A DNA stretch of 64,000 nt from Salvelinus alpinus. Taxonomy: Eukaryota; Chordata; Actinopteri; Salmoniformes; Salmonidae. Numbering within the stretch: position 1 is the first letter of the stretch; every line of letters begins with the position of its first letter. The translations under genes were made by a program, and so were the position numbers. This document shows, in pieces, positions 50,805 to 63,675 of the stretch. The notes below the pieces were generated by a model. It did no database searches. It was not told where the DNA came from and saw only the letters and a program-made list of their open reading frames with translations. The stretch lies in the NCBI RefSeq assembly GCF_045679555.1, contig NC_092100.1, positions 29,451,106 to 29,515,105 of the forward strand, written 5' to 3'.

Positions 50805-50963
50805 CCTTCTTTGCCTCGGTTGTGGATGGCCAGCTCGTCCCCGATGCCCTCCTCATCTTTGAAGGCGTCCCAGTCCATCTTGGACTTCTCCAACGTGCTC
50901 ATCTTCTGTTTCTTCCCCCCGAGGCGGTTCAGGATGCTACCCATCCCTGCAGGCCTCTTCACA
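50805..50963 (-). CDS. cfdp1: cfdp1 penultimate exon (BCNT-C domain)
   Basis: Between acceptor tgtcctcag and donor gtgagtc the exon encodes 52 full codons plus split codons at both ends. It reads [14 protein letters not shown], then '[20 protein letters not shown]', then '[19 protein letters not shown]'. [14 protein letters not shown] and [16 protein letters not shown] are signatures of the BCNT C-terminal domain, which in the yeast homologue Swc5 contacts the nucleosome during H2A.Z exchange. No stop or frameshift. The acidic N-terminal exons and the linker exons are not in this window and should lie beyond 64000 on this strand; the mammalian gene likewise has very long introns. Confidence 0.97.
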
Positions 50964-52776
<1,813 letters not shown>

Positions 52777-52778
52777 TA

Positions 52779-52995
52779 CAGATGTAAGATCTTAATTTGA
52801 CCTATATTGTCACAGCAAAACAATCCTGCAGCAACAGGATTAATCTGCAATGTTGCTTGATAGGTAGTTAGGCTATTAGCTGGCCAATAGTAAGCTATAT
52901 GAAAAGTGCAATACTGTTCATTTAACTGTGTGTTAGTGTGGGTGCAGGAAAATTTGCAGCAACAAAAGGGTGATCAAATTAAGATCCTACATTTG
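52779..52995. mobile_element. TA-flanked MITE, 217 bp
   Basis: The inverted ends cagatgtaagatcttaattt and aaattaagatcctacatttg are bounded by TA (52777-52778, 52996-52997). The interior includes 'tcctgcagcaacaggattaa'. Non-coding; Tc1/mariner-type by its target site. Confidence 0.9.
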
Positions 52996-52997
52996 TA

Positions 52998-54027
52998 CTT
53001 GGCACACATGGACGGAACCACGCACACCTACATATGCACACATCGTTCTATACCTACAAAAACAATAATATCCATTTAGAACACAGTGTACGTTGAGGAA
53101 AATTACATGGAGTTAAACAACACAAACAGCTAAATGAATTAAGGTCACAGATCTAATATTGTTTTTCTTTTTGCTCCGATCCAATCCTGGCTCAGCTCCC
53201 AAGACAGGCACTGCCAGTGTCCCAATAACTGCACTGCATCATTGGCCTCTGCTAAACACTGGGCTGCTGCTGCCCAGTCATGTGCAAGCAGCCAGCCTCG
53301 ATGCAGCAAATTGAGCCTCAGCCTCTACAGCAGACTGCTAAAGCACATAGAGGTCAATAGAGGTCAGATACACTACACTACTCCAGTGTTGAGATTTCAA
53401 CATCTGTGTGATTGTGTCAAGGTTTGTGAGCCTCATTTGGGATGGAGAGAGTTATGGAGAAGGATGGAGAGTGAAGGGAAGGAGGGAGAAAGGCAGAGGG
53501 ATACAGAGCAGTGAAGCAGTTCCTTAGTGAAGAGGCAGGGTAAACCGTGCAGCAATAGGTATACCTGCTCACAAACACACACGACTGTAATCCAGGCTCC
53601 AAACTGCTGTGACAGGGGATAAATAGACAATCAGGGCTCAACTGATAGTCATTCCAGCCTGTCCCCGTCCCTGTGTGGTGGGCTGGGGAGGGTCTGGGCA
53701 GTGTGCCAGGCTGCAGCACTTAGCTCTCTATGAGCCTGGAGAGAATGTTAAATGCATGTACAAGGTTACAGCACAACCCTCCAGCAGAGAGATAACCCAC
53801 TGCCCAGGCTGCACGACCTGTTCTAGGAACATACACAAATGGATACATGAACACACACACACGTGTGGTCTGGCTGATAGGAGGCCGGCAGTAATCACAG
53901 TCCAGTTTATTTGAAGACTGGTGTCTCCCATGACCAGTGCTCCTCTCTATAGCGGTCTCACACACGGACCACTGATAACACACAGAGAATGAAGACAGTA
54001 CATACACTACACATTCAAAATGGGCAT

Positions 54028-54076
<49 letters not shown>

Positions 54077-54833
54077 CTGCAACCTTAGTGGAGGAAGGAG
54101 GAGAAGAGAAAAAAGGTGAAGGGAGGAGCGGGGTGCTAAGAGCCCCTGCAAACAGACAGAAGGACTGTCATGGCCATCTCACTGAAGACCTCTCTCTCTG
54201 TCAGGAAACAGCTGTCATAAAGGCTCCTTACAACAAACCCGCTCTCTATTCTTCTACTGTTGCCTCAAAAGGAAATACATTCCTCACCCCGGCCTCCCCA
54301 CCACATTACATTGTGCTGCACAAGGAATGTGTCCCCTTCACAGGGAGGGCTGCCAAAGTGGGACTGACCCCAAGCTTTACCCATAATAACAAACAAATGG
54401 ACCACTAAGATGGATTCTTGATGTACTGTCAACAATGGGTTCTGATAGTTAGTTAGTCGAACGGCTGCTATGCTCTGTTACACTACAGACCAGGTCAAAT
54501 CCTTTTCTCTGTGGACCTCAACCTTCCCTTCTCTGTCCCGTTAGTGCCCCGTCTCTGTCCCATCTGTCTTATATGTACTGTGAGGTCTGTCTGACCAAGA
54601 TATATCAGGGTATAAACATGGAGGAATTTCACTTTAAAATCGGCAACATTATATTCCAATTGGTTGGACTCTGTGTGTGCATGCGTTGGCTACATGGGAG
54701 AAGCATGGCTAGAGTCCAACCAAATGGAATAGAACATTGCGGATAAAGTTTGGAATGACACAATTTCATGTGTACAACATCCAAAACCTGTATGACTATA
54801 CTGAGAGCCTTTCTAAAAGGACGTACAGCGCCT
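52998..54833. other. cfdp1 intron, no gene seen
   Basis: Contains (AC)n at 54029-54072. Small open frames in the stretch show no domain. No bounded transposon seen. Confidence 0.45.
54029..54072. repeat. (AC)n microsatellite
   Basis: 22 AC units. Confidence 0.98.
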
Positions 54834-55540
54834 TCAGAAAGTATTCACACCACTTGACTTTTTCACATTTTGTTGTGTTACAGCTTGAATTAAAAACTGT
54901 ATTACATTCAGATTTGTTTGTGTGACTGTGTCACTGGCTTACACACAATACCGCATGATGTCAAAGTGGAATTATGTTTATTTTTCACAAATCAATAAAA
55001 AAATTAAACCTGAAATGTCTTGAGTCAATAAGTATTCGACTCCTTTGTCATGGCAAGCCTAAATAAGTTCAGGAGTAGAAATTTGCTTAAAAAGTCACAT
55101 AAGTTGCATGGACTCACTCTGTGTGCAATAATAGTGTTTAACATGATTTTTGAATGACTACCTCATCTCTGTACCCCACACATATTATCTGTAAAGTCCC
55201 TCAGTCGAGCAGTGAATTTCAAACACGGATTCAACCACAAAGACCAGGGAGGTTTTCTAATGGCTCGCAAAAAAGGGAACTTATTGGTAGATGGGTCAAA
55301 TAAAATAAAAAGCAGACATTGAATATCCCTTTGGGCATGGTGAAGTTATTAAACCCAATTTTGGCTGATGTATCAATATAACCAGTCACTACAAAGATAA
55401 AGGTGTCCTTCCTAACTCAATTGTCAAAGAGGAAGAAAACTGCTCAGGGATTTCACCATGGGGCTAATGATGACTTTAAAACAGTTCCAGAGTTTAATGG
55501 TTGTGGTAAGAGAAAACTGAGGACGGAGCAACAAAATGTA

Positions 55541-56706
55541 CACATGACCAAAAGTATGTGAACACCTGCTAGTCAAACATCTTATTCGAAAATCATGGGC
55601 ATTAATATGGAGTCGGTCCCCCCTTTGCTGCTATAACAGCCTCCACTTTTCTGGGAAGGCTTTCCACTAGATGTTGGAACATTACTGCAGGAACTTGCTT
55701 CTATTCAGCCACAATAGCATTGGTGAGGTCAGGCACTGATGTTGGGCGATTAGGACCGCAGTCGGCGTTCCAATTCATCCCAAGGTGTCCGATGGGGTTA
55801 AGGTCAGGGCTCTGTGCAGGCCAGTCAAGTTCTTCCACACTGAACACGGCAAGTCATTTCCATCTGGACCTTGCTTTGTGCAAGGGGGCATTGCCATGAT
55901 AAAACAGGAAAGGGCCTTCCCCAAACTGTTAGCACAAAGCACAGAACCGTCTAGAATGTCATTGTATACTGTAGCATTAAGATTTTCCTTCACTGGAACT
56001 AAGGGGCCTAGCTGGAACCATGAAAAGCAGCCCCAGACCATTATTCCTCCTTCACTAAACTTTACAGTTGGCACTATGCATTGGGGCAGGTAACGTTCTC
56101 CTGGCATCCGTCAAACCCAGATTAGTCCGTCGGACTCCCAAATGTTGAAGCGTGATTCATCACTCCAGAGAACGCATTTCCACTGCTCCAGAGTCCAATG
56201 GTGGCAAGCTTTACACCACTCCAGCCGACGCTTGGCATTGCGCATGGTGATCTTAGGCTTGTGTGCATGGTGATCTTAGGCTTGTGTGCGGCTGCTCGGC
56301 CATGGAAACCCGTTTCATGAGGCTCCTGATGAACAGTTCTTGAGCTGACGTTGCTTCAGCACTCGGCGGTCCTGTTCTGTGAGCTTGTGTGGCCTACCAT
56401 TTCCTGGCTGAGCCGTTGTTGCTCCTAGACGTTGCCACTTCACAATAACAGCACTTACAGTTGACAGGGGCAGCTCTAACAGAGCAGAAATTTGACAAAC
56501 TGACTTGTTGGAAAGGGGGCATCCTATGACGATGCCACGTTGAAAGTCACTGAGCTCTTCAGAAAGGCCATTCTACTGCCCATGTTTGTCTATGAAGATT
56601 GCATGACTGTGTGCTCGATTTTATATACCTGTCAGCAATGGGTGTGGCTGAAATAGCCGAATCCACTAATTTGAAGTGGTGTCCACATACTTTTGTATAT
56701 ATAGTG
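55541..56706 (-). mobile_element. Tc1-like element E nested in element D copy 2
   Basis: The ends cacatgaccaaaagtatgtg and catacttttgtatatatagtg are bounded by TA (55539-55540, 56707-56708). Copy 1 of D shows the uninterrupted junction 'cattgtagttactccac', confirming the nest. The transposase lies on the minus strand. Confidence 0.92.
55690..56550 (-). pseudogene. Tc1 transposase pseudogene (element E)
   Basis: Minus-strand blocks: '[20 protein letters not shown]' and '[20 protein letters not shown]' (56000-56095), then '[12 protein letters not shown]' (about 55940-55975). The second acidic region is degraded: 'HDNA' is read as 'IMAM' at about 55895. A duplication of 'catggtgatcttaggcttgtgtg' occurs at 56244-56290. 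Frameshifts throughout. Confidence 0.85.
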
Positions 56707-56890
56707 TAGTTACTCCACAATCCTAACCTAAATGACAGAGTGAAAAGTAGGAAGCCTGTACATAATAAAATATGACAAAAGATGCACCCTGTTTGCATTA
56801 AGGCACTAAAGTAAAACTGCCAAAAAATTTGGCAAATAATTAAACTTAATGTCCTGAATACAAAGCGTTATGTTTGGGGCAAATCCAGGG

Positions 56891-57239
56891 GAGCAAGTCA
56901 GAGGAAAGAGCAGTTCTGTTATGCATCACAATGGTCCAATATAATCCAATCATAATAAATGTATAACAAAAGCAAACCATTAGCTAGTGTCCAGTGATAG
57001 GCTATGCATTATGTGATTATGAGTGTGTTTGGGCACCAGAGAGTGACAATAGAGTACGTTTAATCGTATTTGCTAAAGGCTTTATTCAAACGCAGGCTTG
57101 ACAGTTTGAATAGAGACCTTTAAAAGGAGGCCAATTGGCTACCCATCCTGACTAAAATAAAACAAGCCCATACAATCCAACTATTGAGCAAAAAACAGCA
57201 GTAGCAGTACCTCGAGCCCCACAGTACAGTCCCTCTCTG
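56891..57239. other. intron sequence, no feature seen
   Basis: AT-rich, no exon or repeat boundary recognised. Confidence 0.4.
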
Positions 57240-57492
57240 TGGCGCAAGACTCTCTCTCTCTCTCAAAGTATACATATTTAAAAATAAAATAAATATATAT
57301 ATTTATACATAAATGGTGGGACCAACAGCAATAATAATAGTAGTAGTGGACATGGGATTACCATTAACAACAATATTAATCAGAACAACAATACATTAAA
57401 GCAATGGTAGTAGACCAGTGTCAACATGACTGAGAAGACACATGACCTGGTATGAAAGAAAAAACAAAACAAGATGGGAAATATTATCAACA

Positions 57493-60012
57493 TTACTTTG
57501 CACTTTTCACTGGCTGTCCGGTTGTGGCAGGAGGATACATATTTGGCTGCCAAAACTGCACATTTTGACTTTTCACCCAATAAATATTTGATTTTATAGT
57601 TTCAAATTCTTTGTATTGAATTATAATTTTAGGAAAGAAATATTCTCTTAGGTCTGAATATTTGTCACAGTGTAATAGGAAATGCAGCTCTGTCTCTACC
57701 TCTCGCCTGGAGCAGAGTGAGCACAGCCTGTCCTCTCTGGGCAGCCAGGTTTGTCTGTGACGACCGGTCTCTATAGTCAAACTGTGCTCCCTGAGTCTGT
57801 ACCTAGTCAATGTTTTCCTCAGTTTTCTATTAGTCACAGTGGTCAGATTGTCCGCCACCATGTACTGTCTGTTTAGAGCCAAATAGCATTGAAGTTTACT
57901 TTGATTTTTTGTGGTGTCTTTCCAATAGGTGATATATTTTTCTTTTGTGATGATTTGGTTGGGCCAGAATTTCTGAGGGCTGTCCTGAGGCTCTATGGGG
58001 TTGGTTTGGGTTGGTGAACTGAGCCTCAGAACCAGCTGGCTGAGGGGACTCTTCTCTTGTTTCATCTCTTGACATTGTAGAGCTGTGTGATGGAATGTTT
58101 TGCGGTCACTTGTTTTTAGATGGTTGTAAAATTTGATGGCTCTTTTTTCTATTCGAATGAGGAGGGGGTATTGGCCCAATTCTGCCCTACATGCATTATT
58201 TTGAGTTTTTCTTTGTACTTGCAATACAGTCTTGCAAAACTCTGCATGCAGTATTTCAATTGGATGTTTGTGTCACGTTCCTGACCTGTTTTCTGTTTAG
58301 TTTTGTGTGTTAGTTGGTCAGGACGTGAGTTTGGGTGGGCATTCTATGTTTTCTGTTTCTGTGTTGGTTTTTGGGTTGCCTGGTATGGCTCTTAATTAGA
58401 GGCAGGTGTTTGGCGTTCCTCTAATTAAGAGTCATATTTAGGTAGGCGTTGTCACAGTGTTCGTTGTGGGTGATTGTCTTCCGTGTTTGTGTTATGTTTG
58501 CACCATACGGAACTGTATACGGTTTGTTCGGTTTATGTAGTCTGTTTCCTATTCGTGCGTTCTTCGTGTCTATGTAAGTTCTCATGTTTAGGTCAGTCTA
58601 CGTCGTTTGTTATTTTGTATCATTTCAAGTGTAGTTCGTGTTCGTTTTGTTTATTTAATAATTATGTGTTCAAGCTTCGCTGCGCCTTGGTTCCCTCAAT
58701 ACTCCTCCTCTTCAGATGAAGAGGAGGAGGACTGCCGTTACAGTTTGTCCCATTTGGTAAATTCATTATTAGAGAGTGGACCCCATACTTCACTGCCATA
58801 TAGAGCGTTTGGTTCTATAACTGATTGAAACATTTTGAGCCAGATTCTAATTGGAATTTCGATTTTGATGTTCCTTTTAATGGCAAAGAATGCTCTTCTT
58901 GCTTTGTCTCTCAGCTCATACACAGCCATGTGAAAGCTACCTGTGTTGCTGATATTTAGTCCGAGATATGTGTAGTTTTTGGTGTGTTCTAATAGAACTG
59001 TGCCCAAATAGAATTTATATTTGTCATCCTTATTTCCGGACCTTTTTTGGAATATCATTATATTTGTTTTTTTTAGGTTAACGGTCAGAGCCCAGGTCTG
59101 ATAGAACCTGTGAAGACGATCTAGGTGCTGCTGTAACCCCTCTTTAGTGGGAGACAGCAGCACCAGGTCATCTGCGTACAGCAGACACTTGATTTCAGTG
59201 TTGTGTAGGGTGATACCAGGTGCTGCCGATTCTTCTAATGTTTTTGCCAATTCATTAATGTAGATGTTAAATAGTGTTGGACTTATTGGGCAGCCCTGTT
59301 TCACTCCCCGCCCCTGAGAGAAGAAGTCTGTTTGCTTGTTGCCAATTTTAACCGCACATTTGTTTTTAGTGTACATTGATTTAATAACATCATATGTTTT
59401 CCCTCCAATACCACTTTCTATTCGTTTATAAAAAAGACCTTCGTGCCAAATTGAATCAAATGCTTTCTTGAAATCTACAAAACACGAGTAGATTTTGCTT
59501 TTGTTTTGGTTAACTTGTTTATCAATTAGAGTGTGGAGGGTGTAAATGTGGTCTGTTGTACGATAATTTTTTAGAAATCCAATCTGGCTTCTGCTCAGGA
59601 CGTTGTGTTCGTCAAGGAAATGATGTAGTCTGCTATTTATAATACTGCTGAGAATTTCCCCCAAGTTGCTGTTAACGCAAATTCCTCTGTAATTATTTGT
59701 GTCAAATTTGTCTTCATTTTTATAGATTGGTGTGATCAATCCCTGGTTCCAAATATCGGGGAAAATACCTGCAGTGAGGATAATGTTGAAGAGTTTGAGT
59801 ATAGCCAATTTGAATTTGTGGTCTGTATATTTGATCATTTCATTTAAAATACCATCAGCACCACAGGCCTTTTTGGGTTGGAGAGTGCATAGTTTTTCCA
59901 ATAATTATTCTTCTGTAATTGGGGTATCCACAGGATTCTGATAGTCTTTGACTGCTAATTCAAGGATTTGTAATTTTTCTTGTATATCTTTTTGTTCTAT
60001 TGCTGTAGTCTT
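57493..60012 (-). pseudogene. LINE reverse transcriptase, interrupted
   Basis: The frame enters near 60012 and meets a TAA at 59905-59907, then is open to about 58743. It shows 'KKACGADGILNEMIKYT' (RT motif 0/1, about 59820-59875), 'NNYRGICVNSNLGEILSSII' (59640-59700), motif A 'SCFVDFKKAFDSIWHEGLFY' (59430-59490), motif B 'GVKQGCPISPTLFNIYINEL' (59255-59315), motif C 'LLYADDLVLLSP' (59155-59190) and 'LYGSEVWGPLS' (58775-58810). After the solo LTR the same frame continues to TAA at 57493-57495, with a zinc-knuckle-like 'CSLCSRREVETELHFLLHCD' (57665-57725). Apart from one nonsense codon and the LTR insertion the protein is strikingly intact, including the YADD catalytic pair. Confidence 0.93.
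58271..58742 (+). mobile_element. solo-LTR-like element, copy 3 (472 bp)
   Basis: TGTCACGTTCCTGACC ... GACTGCCGTTACA with a perfect 5-bp duplication gtttg (58266-58270, 58743-58747). Removing it with one gtttg joins the LINE frame exactly (...KWDK|HPIEIL...). The right end has the palindrome 'cctcctcttcagatgaagag'. It is nearly the same length as copy 1. Confidence 0.93.
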
Positions 60013-60479
60013 TCTCTCTCTCTGCCCTGCTCTCCCCTGCCCTCCCCAGCCCTGAGTGAGTGAAAGCTCTAGGTTAGGGTGGAGGGGCTGTGGAGATAAA
60101 AAGCCTTTTACACTGCTGCCACCAGTTCCTAACCTCGTACCAACCATCCTGATCTCACGAGCTTACATTCTCTTTTGCTACGCGGATAGTGAAACAGAAT
60201 TTAAGCTTACGAGATCAGGACGGTTCGTACAAAGCTAAACTGTTCCCATGTTACCCTCTCATTACAAACATAGCAATGTGTAAAACTCAGACATAACCTA
60301 TGGTGGAGAGGCACATCTGATAGCCTTGCTGAAACATAACATCATGACTGGTCCTTCACTTAGGTGCGATGACACACACACAACCTGACCAGTCACACAC
60401 CTGGTACACCACCACAGGTCTCTCTCTGGGGTTGTTCCACCTCAAAAAGCACAAGAAAGAGGATTTCGCCACCCATCAT
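60013..60479. other. intron sequence
   Basis: Contains the palindromic pair 'cctgatctcacgagctta' / 'taagcttacgagatcagg' (60149-60222), an imperfect inverted repeat. No gene. Confidence 0.4.
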
Positions 60480-60559
60480 CTCAGATTGATCTGAAATCGA
60501 TTCTGTAGTTACTAACAGATACAATTAGCATTCCTGAACTATATATATAAAAAAATATA

Positions 60560-60897
60560 TATAAAAAAAAAAAAAAACTTTAACCCTTTTTCACCCCAAT
60601 TTCATGGTATCCAATTGGTAGTTACAGTCTTGTCCCATCGCTGCAACTCCCATACGGACTCGGGAGAGGTGAAGGTCGAGAGCCTTGCGTCCTCTGAAAC
60701 ACAACCCAACCAAGCTGCACTGCTTCTTGACACAATGCCCGCATAACCCAGAAGCCAGTCACACCATTGTCGGAGGAAACACCGTACACCTGGCGACCGT
60801 GTCAGCGTGCATGCGCCTGGCCCGCCACAGGAGTCCCTAGAGCGCGATGGGACAAGGACATCCCTGCAGGCCAAACCCTCCCTAACCCGGACGTCGC
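60560..60897 (-). repeat. SINE-like repeat, minus strand, inside the left arm
   Basis: Minus strand: 'cgtccgggttagggagggt' (shared with the SINE at 4755), 'gtgtttcctccgacaatgg', 'ttgcagcgatgggacaagac', ending 'aaattggggtgaaaaagggt' and an A/T-rich tail. No tRNA-like head is seen at the truncated end, so the class is tentative. Confidence 0.65.
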
Positions 60898-61257
60898 TAA
60901 TTTGATCTCTGAGAAATTAAGCTAACTGATTGCATCCAAATTGGCCATTTAAATTTAAAGAATTTAGATAATATTCAATAAATATAGTACCCAACATCCG
61001 ATTTGGACCAAACGTCTTCCTAACAATCAGTAAGACATGAGGATTATTTTTTTTTTTTTTAAATGGTCAAAAGCCACCCATGGACCCCCACAACCCCAAT
61101 CCCACCCCAACAGCCAGTATACAGTATCAGTTCTCTATGTTTAACAAGTAGTATTTCCCCCCTGATCCGAGAAATGTGTCAATGAAGTCGCTTGCATTAT
61201 TTACCATAAAGTACTATACAGCCACACTCTTTTATCCATTTTGCTGGTCTCTTGTAT

Positions 61258-61450
61258 TTATACAGAACAAAAATATAAACACAACATGTAAAGTATTGGT
61301 CCCATGTTTCATGAACTGAAATAAAAGATCCCAGAAATGTTCCATCTGCACAAAAAGCTTATTTCTCTAAATTGCTGTGTACAAACTTGCTTACATCCAT
61401 GTTAGTGAGCATTTCTCCTTTGCCAAGATAATCCATTCACCTGAATCATA
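61258..61450. mobile_element. Tc1-like element G, terminal fragment
   Basis: Begins cagaacaaaaatataaacac and continues 'agtattggtcccatgtttca' to 'ccaagataatccattcacct', matching the first 190 bp of 33823-35159. No second end; a one-ended remnant in the spacer of the inverted repeat. Confidence 0.88.
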
Positions 61451-62089
61451 GGTGGCTTGTTTCAGCTCATTGTACCTAGTTATTGATACTATGACTTGTC
61501 TATGCTAATAAGGTAATAATTCACTAGCTAGCTAACCAACAACTGTAACAATGTATTTGAGAGACAAGTGCTAATTGTGCAAAATTCCTTATGTTTTCAA
61601 TAAACATTTGGAGAATAAATATATTTTACATTTTGTCAACAATCTTTTGATTCTAAGCCAACCCCGTTTGTTTTGCCCCAAAGATGTGAACGCATTGGTT
61701 TTGTTGCTAAACAAGCGACTTCAATTACACATTTAATAAAATAAGTAAAAAATAAACATACCTAGATTCCTACATAGAGAAGTGATACTGTATACTGATT
61801 GTTGGGATGGGATTGGCGTGGGTTGTGGGGGGTCCGGGGGCAGCATTCTTTTTTCGGGGGGCTGATTCCTCATGTCTTACTCATTGGTAGGATAAAGTTT
61901 GGTGCAAATCGGATGATGGGTACTTAATGAATATGTTCTGAATCCTTTAAATACAATTTGGATGCAATCAATTAGCTTAATTCGCAGAGATAAAATTACA
62001 TTTCAACAAAATAATCTTTCAGGAATGCCAATATTACCTGTTTCTAACTAGAGACACAATTTCAGAACTATCAGACGGTGGGTGTCATG

Positions 62090-63275
62090 GCTTGTTGAAA
62101 TGACATGGAACGACTCTCTGGCACTCCATGACACACACTGCCCCTTCGGTCCCCTAACAGGAGCAGCCATAGCATACCTGCAGCAGTAGCTAGTTACTTC
62201 TGCTTTCTGCTCTGCTCTGCCTGGCTGTGCTGTGTTCTAAGTGAATACATAAGCAGCATGTTGGTTAATATTTGCTCTCCCCTGATGGGTCTCTCCACAG
62301 GGGCCTCGCTCCACACTTACACACACTCACCAGCCCTCTAGCTCGTTCCACACTTACACACACTCACCAGCCCTCTAGCTCGCTCCACACTTACACACTC
62401 ACCAGCCCTCTAGCTCGCTGCCACACAGGCTATTTATACATGACAGTATGCATCTCTCTCTCACTCACAATATGTGAGTGCTTCCTCTTCAGATTTCTCT
62501 TTACATTTTCATCCTCTATGCTCGTGCGTCTCTCTCTCCCTCCTCCCTCTGAGTCCCACTCAATATATCCCCTCTCAGTTTCTCTATCCCTCTTTCTCTT
62601 AAAATCCAGATGGTTTAAACAAACACGGGTAGAGTGCAGACTAGCCCAGAATTCTCCAGAAGACTAAGAACTATGTGTTTCAGAAATACATCTCAGGCCC
62701 ATTTAGTCTGAGGAACTGACATAAAAGCAGAGACACAAAGAACACCAGAGGTTAGGCTGGGCTGCAGCTAAAAAGAGAAATTAACTTCCAAGCGGTGGGC
62801 CTCCGTGTGCTGCTGCGTCTCCTCTTTCACCAGGCACTAACACAGACTAGGCCTGAATCAGAATCTGTGGGGGGGGGGGGGGGGGGTTAGTCTCAGGACT
62901 CCTCTAACAGAGTTTAAACTCCTCACTCATGATCCCTATGATGGGTAAAACACACGTGTTCCTCTGCTGTGGTTACCAGGGAGACTGTCAAACACACCGA
63001 CCTAACAGGAAAGAGGGAGGTCAGGGGAAATGTGGCTCGGGGTGTGGGTGTCTCAGGTGTGTGTGTAGACATTGTCTGCCACACATTGGAAATACACATT
63101 TGGGATTACAGGATTGCGCATTGGTTAATGGATGCTCTGCGATACTACAGACACACTCATATTGACACATTCACTGACAAGGCAACATCACTGCAACACG
63201 TCTCCTGTAATCTACATGGAGAGCGCTTGTCATCTTTCTTATTCATACAACACTAAAACACTGGCTGCTTCTAAC
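62090..63275. other. cfdp1 intron, no gene seen
   Basis: Holds a threefold local repeat 'cacttacacacactcaccag / ccctctagctcg' (62310-62420) and an 18-G run (62869-62886). No exon or element ends recognised. Confidence 0.45.
62311..62420. repeat. short tandem duplication, ~45-bp unit, three copies
   Basis: Units of 'ctccacacttacacacactc accagccctctagctcg' type; the third is slightly shorter (one 'acac' lost). Confidence 0.9.
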
Positions 63276-63455
63276 CCAGTGGTCAGCAACCCTTTCTGAA
63301 TCAACATCACTGAGTCAAAAAGCAAGCAGAGAACGACCGCTCAGATATTTTTTAAACGTGACTTAAAAAACGTAAGCTAATGAAATATTAACCAACTAAA
63401 AACAGTTCTGAAGCAATAAGGTTTGTGCAGTAAGCTATAGAGCCAATACGTTATT
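63276..63455. repeat. hAT-like remnant related to 28871-29000
   Basis: Shares 'gtggtcaNcaacc', 'aaaagcaagc' and 'gacttaaaa' blocks with 28871-29000 in the same order. No complete ends. Confidence 0.45.
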
Positions 63456-63461
63456 GTTAGA

Positions 63462-63673
63462 CACATACTCATTCAAGGGTTTTTCTTTATTTTTCCTATT
63501 TTCCACATTGTAGAATAATAGTGAATACATCACAATTATGAAATAACCCATATGGAATCATGTAGTAACAAAAAAAGTGTTAAACAAATCAAAATATATT
63601 TTATATTGGAGATACTTCAAATAGTCACCCTTTGCCTTGATGACAGCTTTGCACACTCTTTTGACCGGTAGTA
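63462..63673. mobile_element. truncated MITE, relative of 29737-29953
   Basis: Matches 'tactcattcaagggtttttc', 'cattgtagaataatagtga' and 'ccctttgccttgatgacagc' and ends 'cttttgaccggtagta'. The left terminus is missing. Confidence 0.85.
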
Positions 63674-63675
63674 TA

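Larger units (their letters stand above)
54836..56890 (+). mobile_element. Tc1-like element D, copy 2, truncated, hosting element E
   Basis: The left end cagcgccttcagaaagtatt follows TA (54834-54835). The body matches copy 1 ('gactacctcatctctgtacc', 'ggttttctaatggctcgcaa', 'gttactccacaatcctaacc'). It is interrupted at 55541-56706 by element E. Homology fades after 'gttatgtttggggcaaatcc' (about 56870-56890), so the right third is missing. The transposase N-terminal region is only recognisable in fragments. Confidence 0.88.
57240..60012 (-). mobile_element. non-LTR retrotransposon (LINE), 5'-truncated, split by a solo LTR
   Basis: The minus strand carries a reverse transcriptase and C-terminal region followed by an A+T-rich 3' UTR with 'tatatttattttatttttaa' near 57275-57295. 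The endonuclease part is absent (5' truncation near 60012). The ends are approximate. Clade not resolved; unlike the L2-like copies elsewhere in the window. Confidence 0.85.
60480..62072. repeat. large imperfect inverted repeat (two opposite copies of one repeat)
   Basis: Left arm 60480-61192 and right arm about 61710-62072 are recognisable reverse complements: 'gattgcatccaaatt' (60932-60946) against 'aatttggatgcaatc' (61959-61973), 'agtaagacatgagga' against 'tcctcatgtcttact', and 'cagtatacagtatca' against 'tgatactgtatactg'. The left arm is longer because a SINE-like repeat sits in it (60545-60897). The 0.5-kb spacer holds a Tc1-G end. Similarity is moderate, so the copies are old. Confidence 0.8.

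Noticed and set aside
60602..60874. 90-residue Cys/Arg-rich minus-strand frame
   Set aside because: Lies entirely in a SINE-like repeat shared in part with 4755-5030; not a gene.
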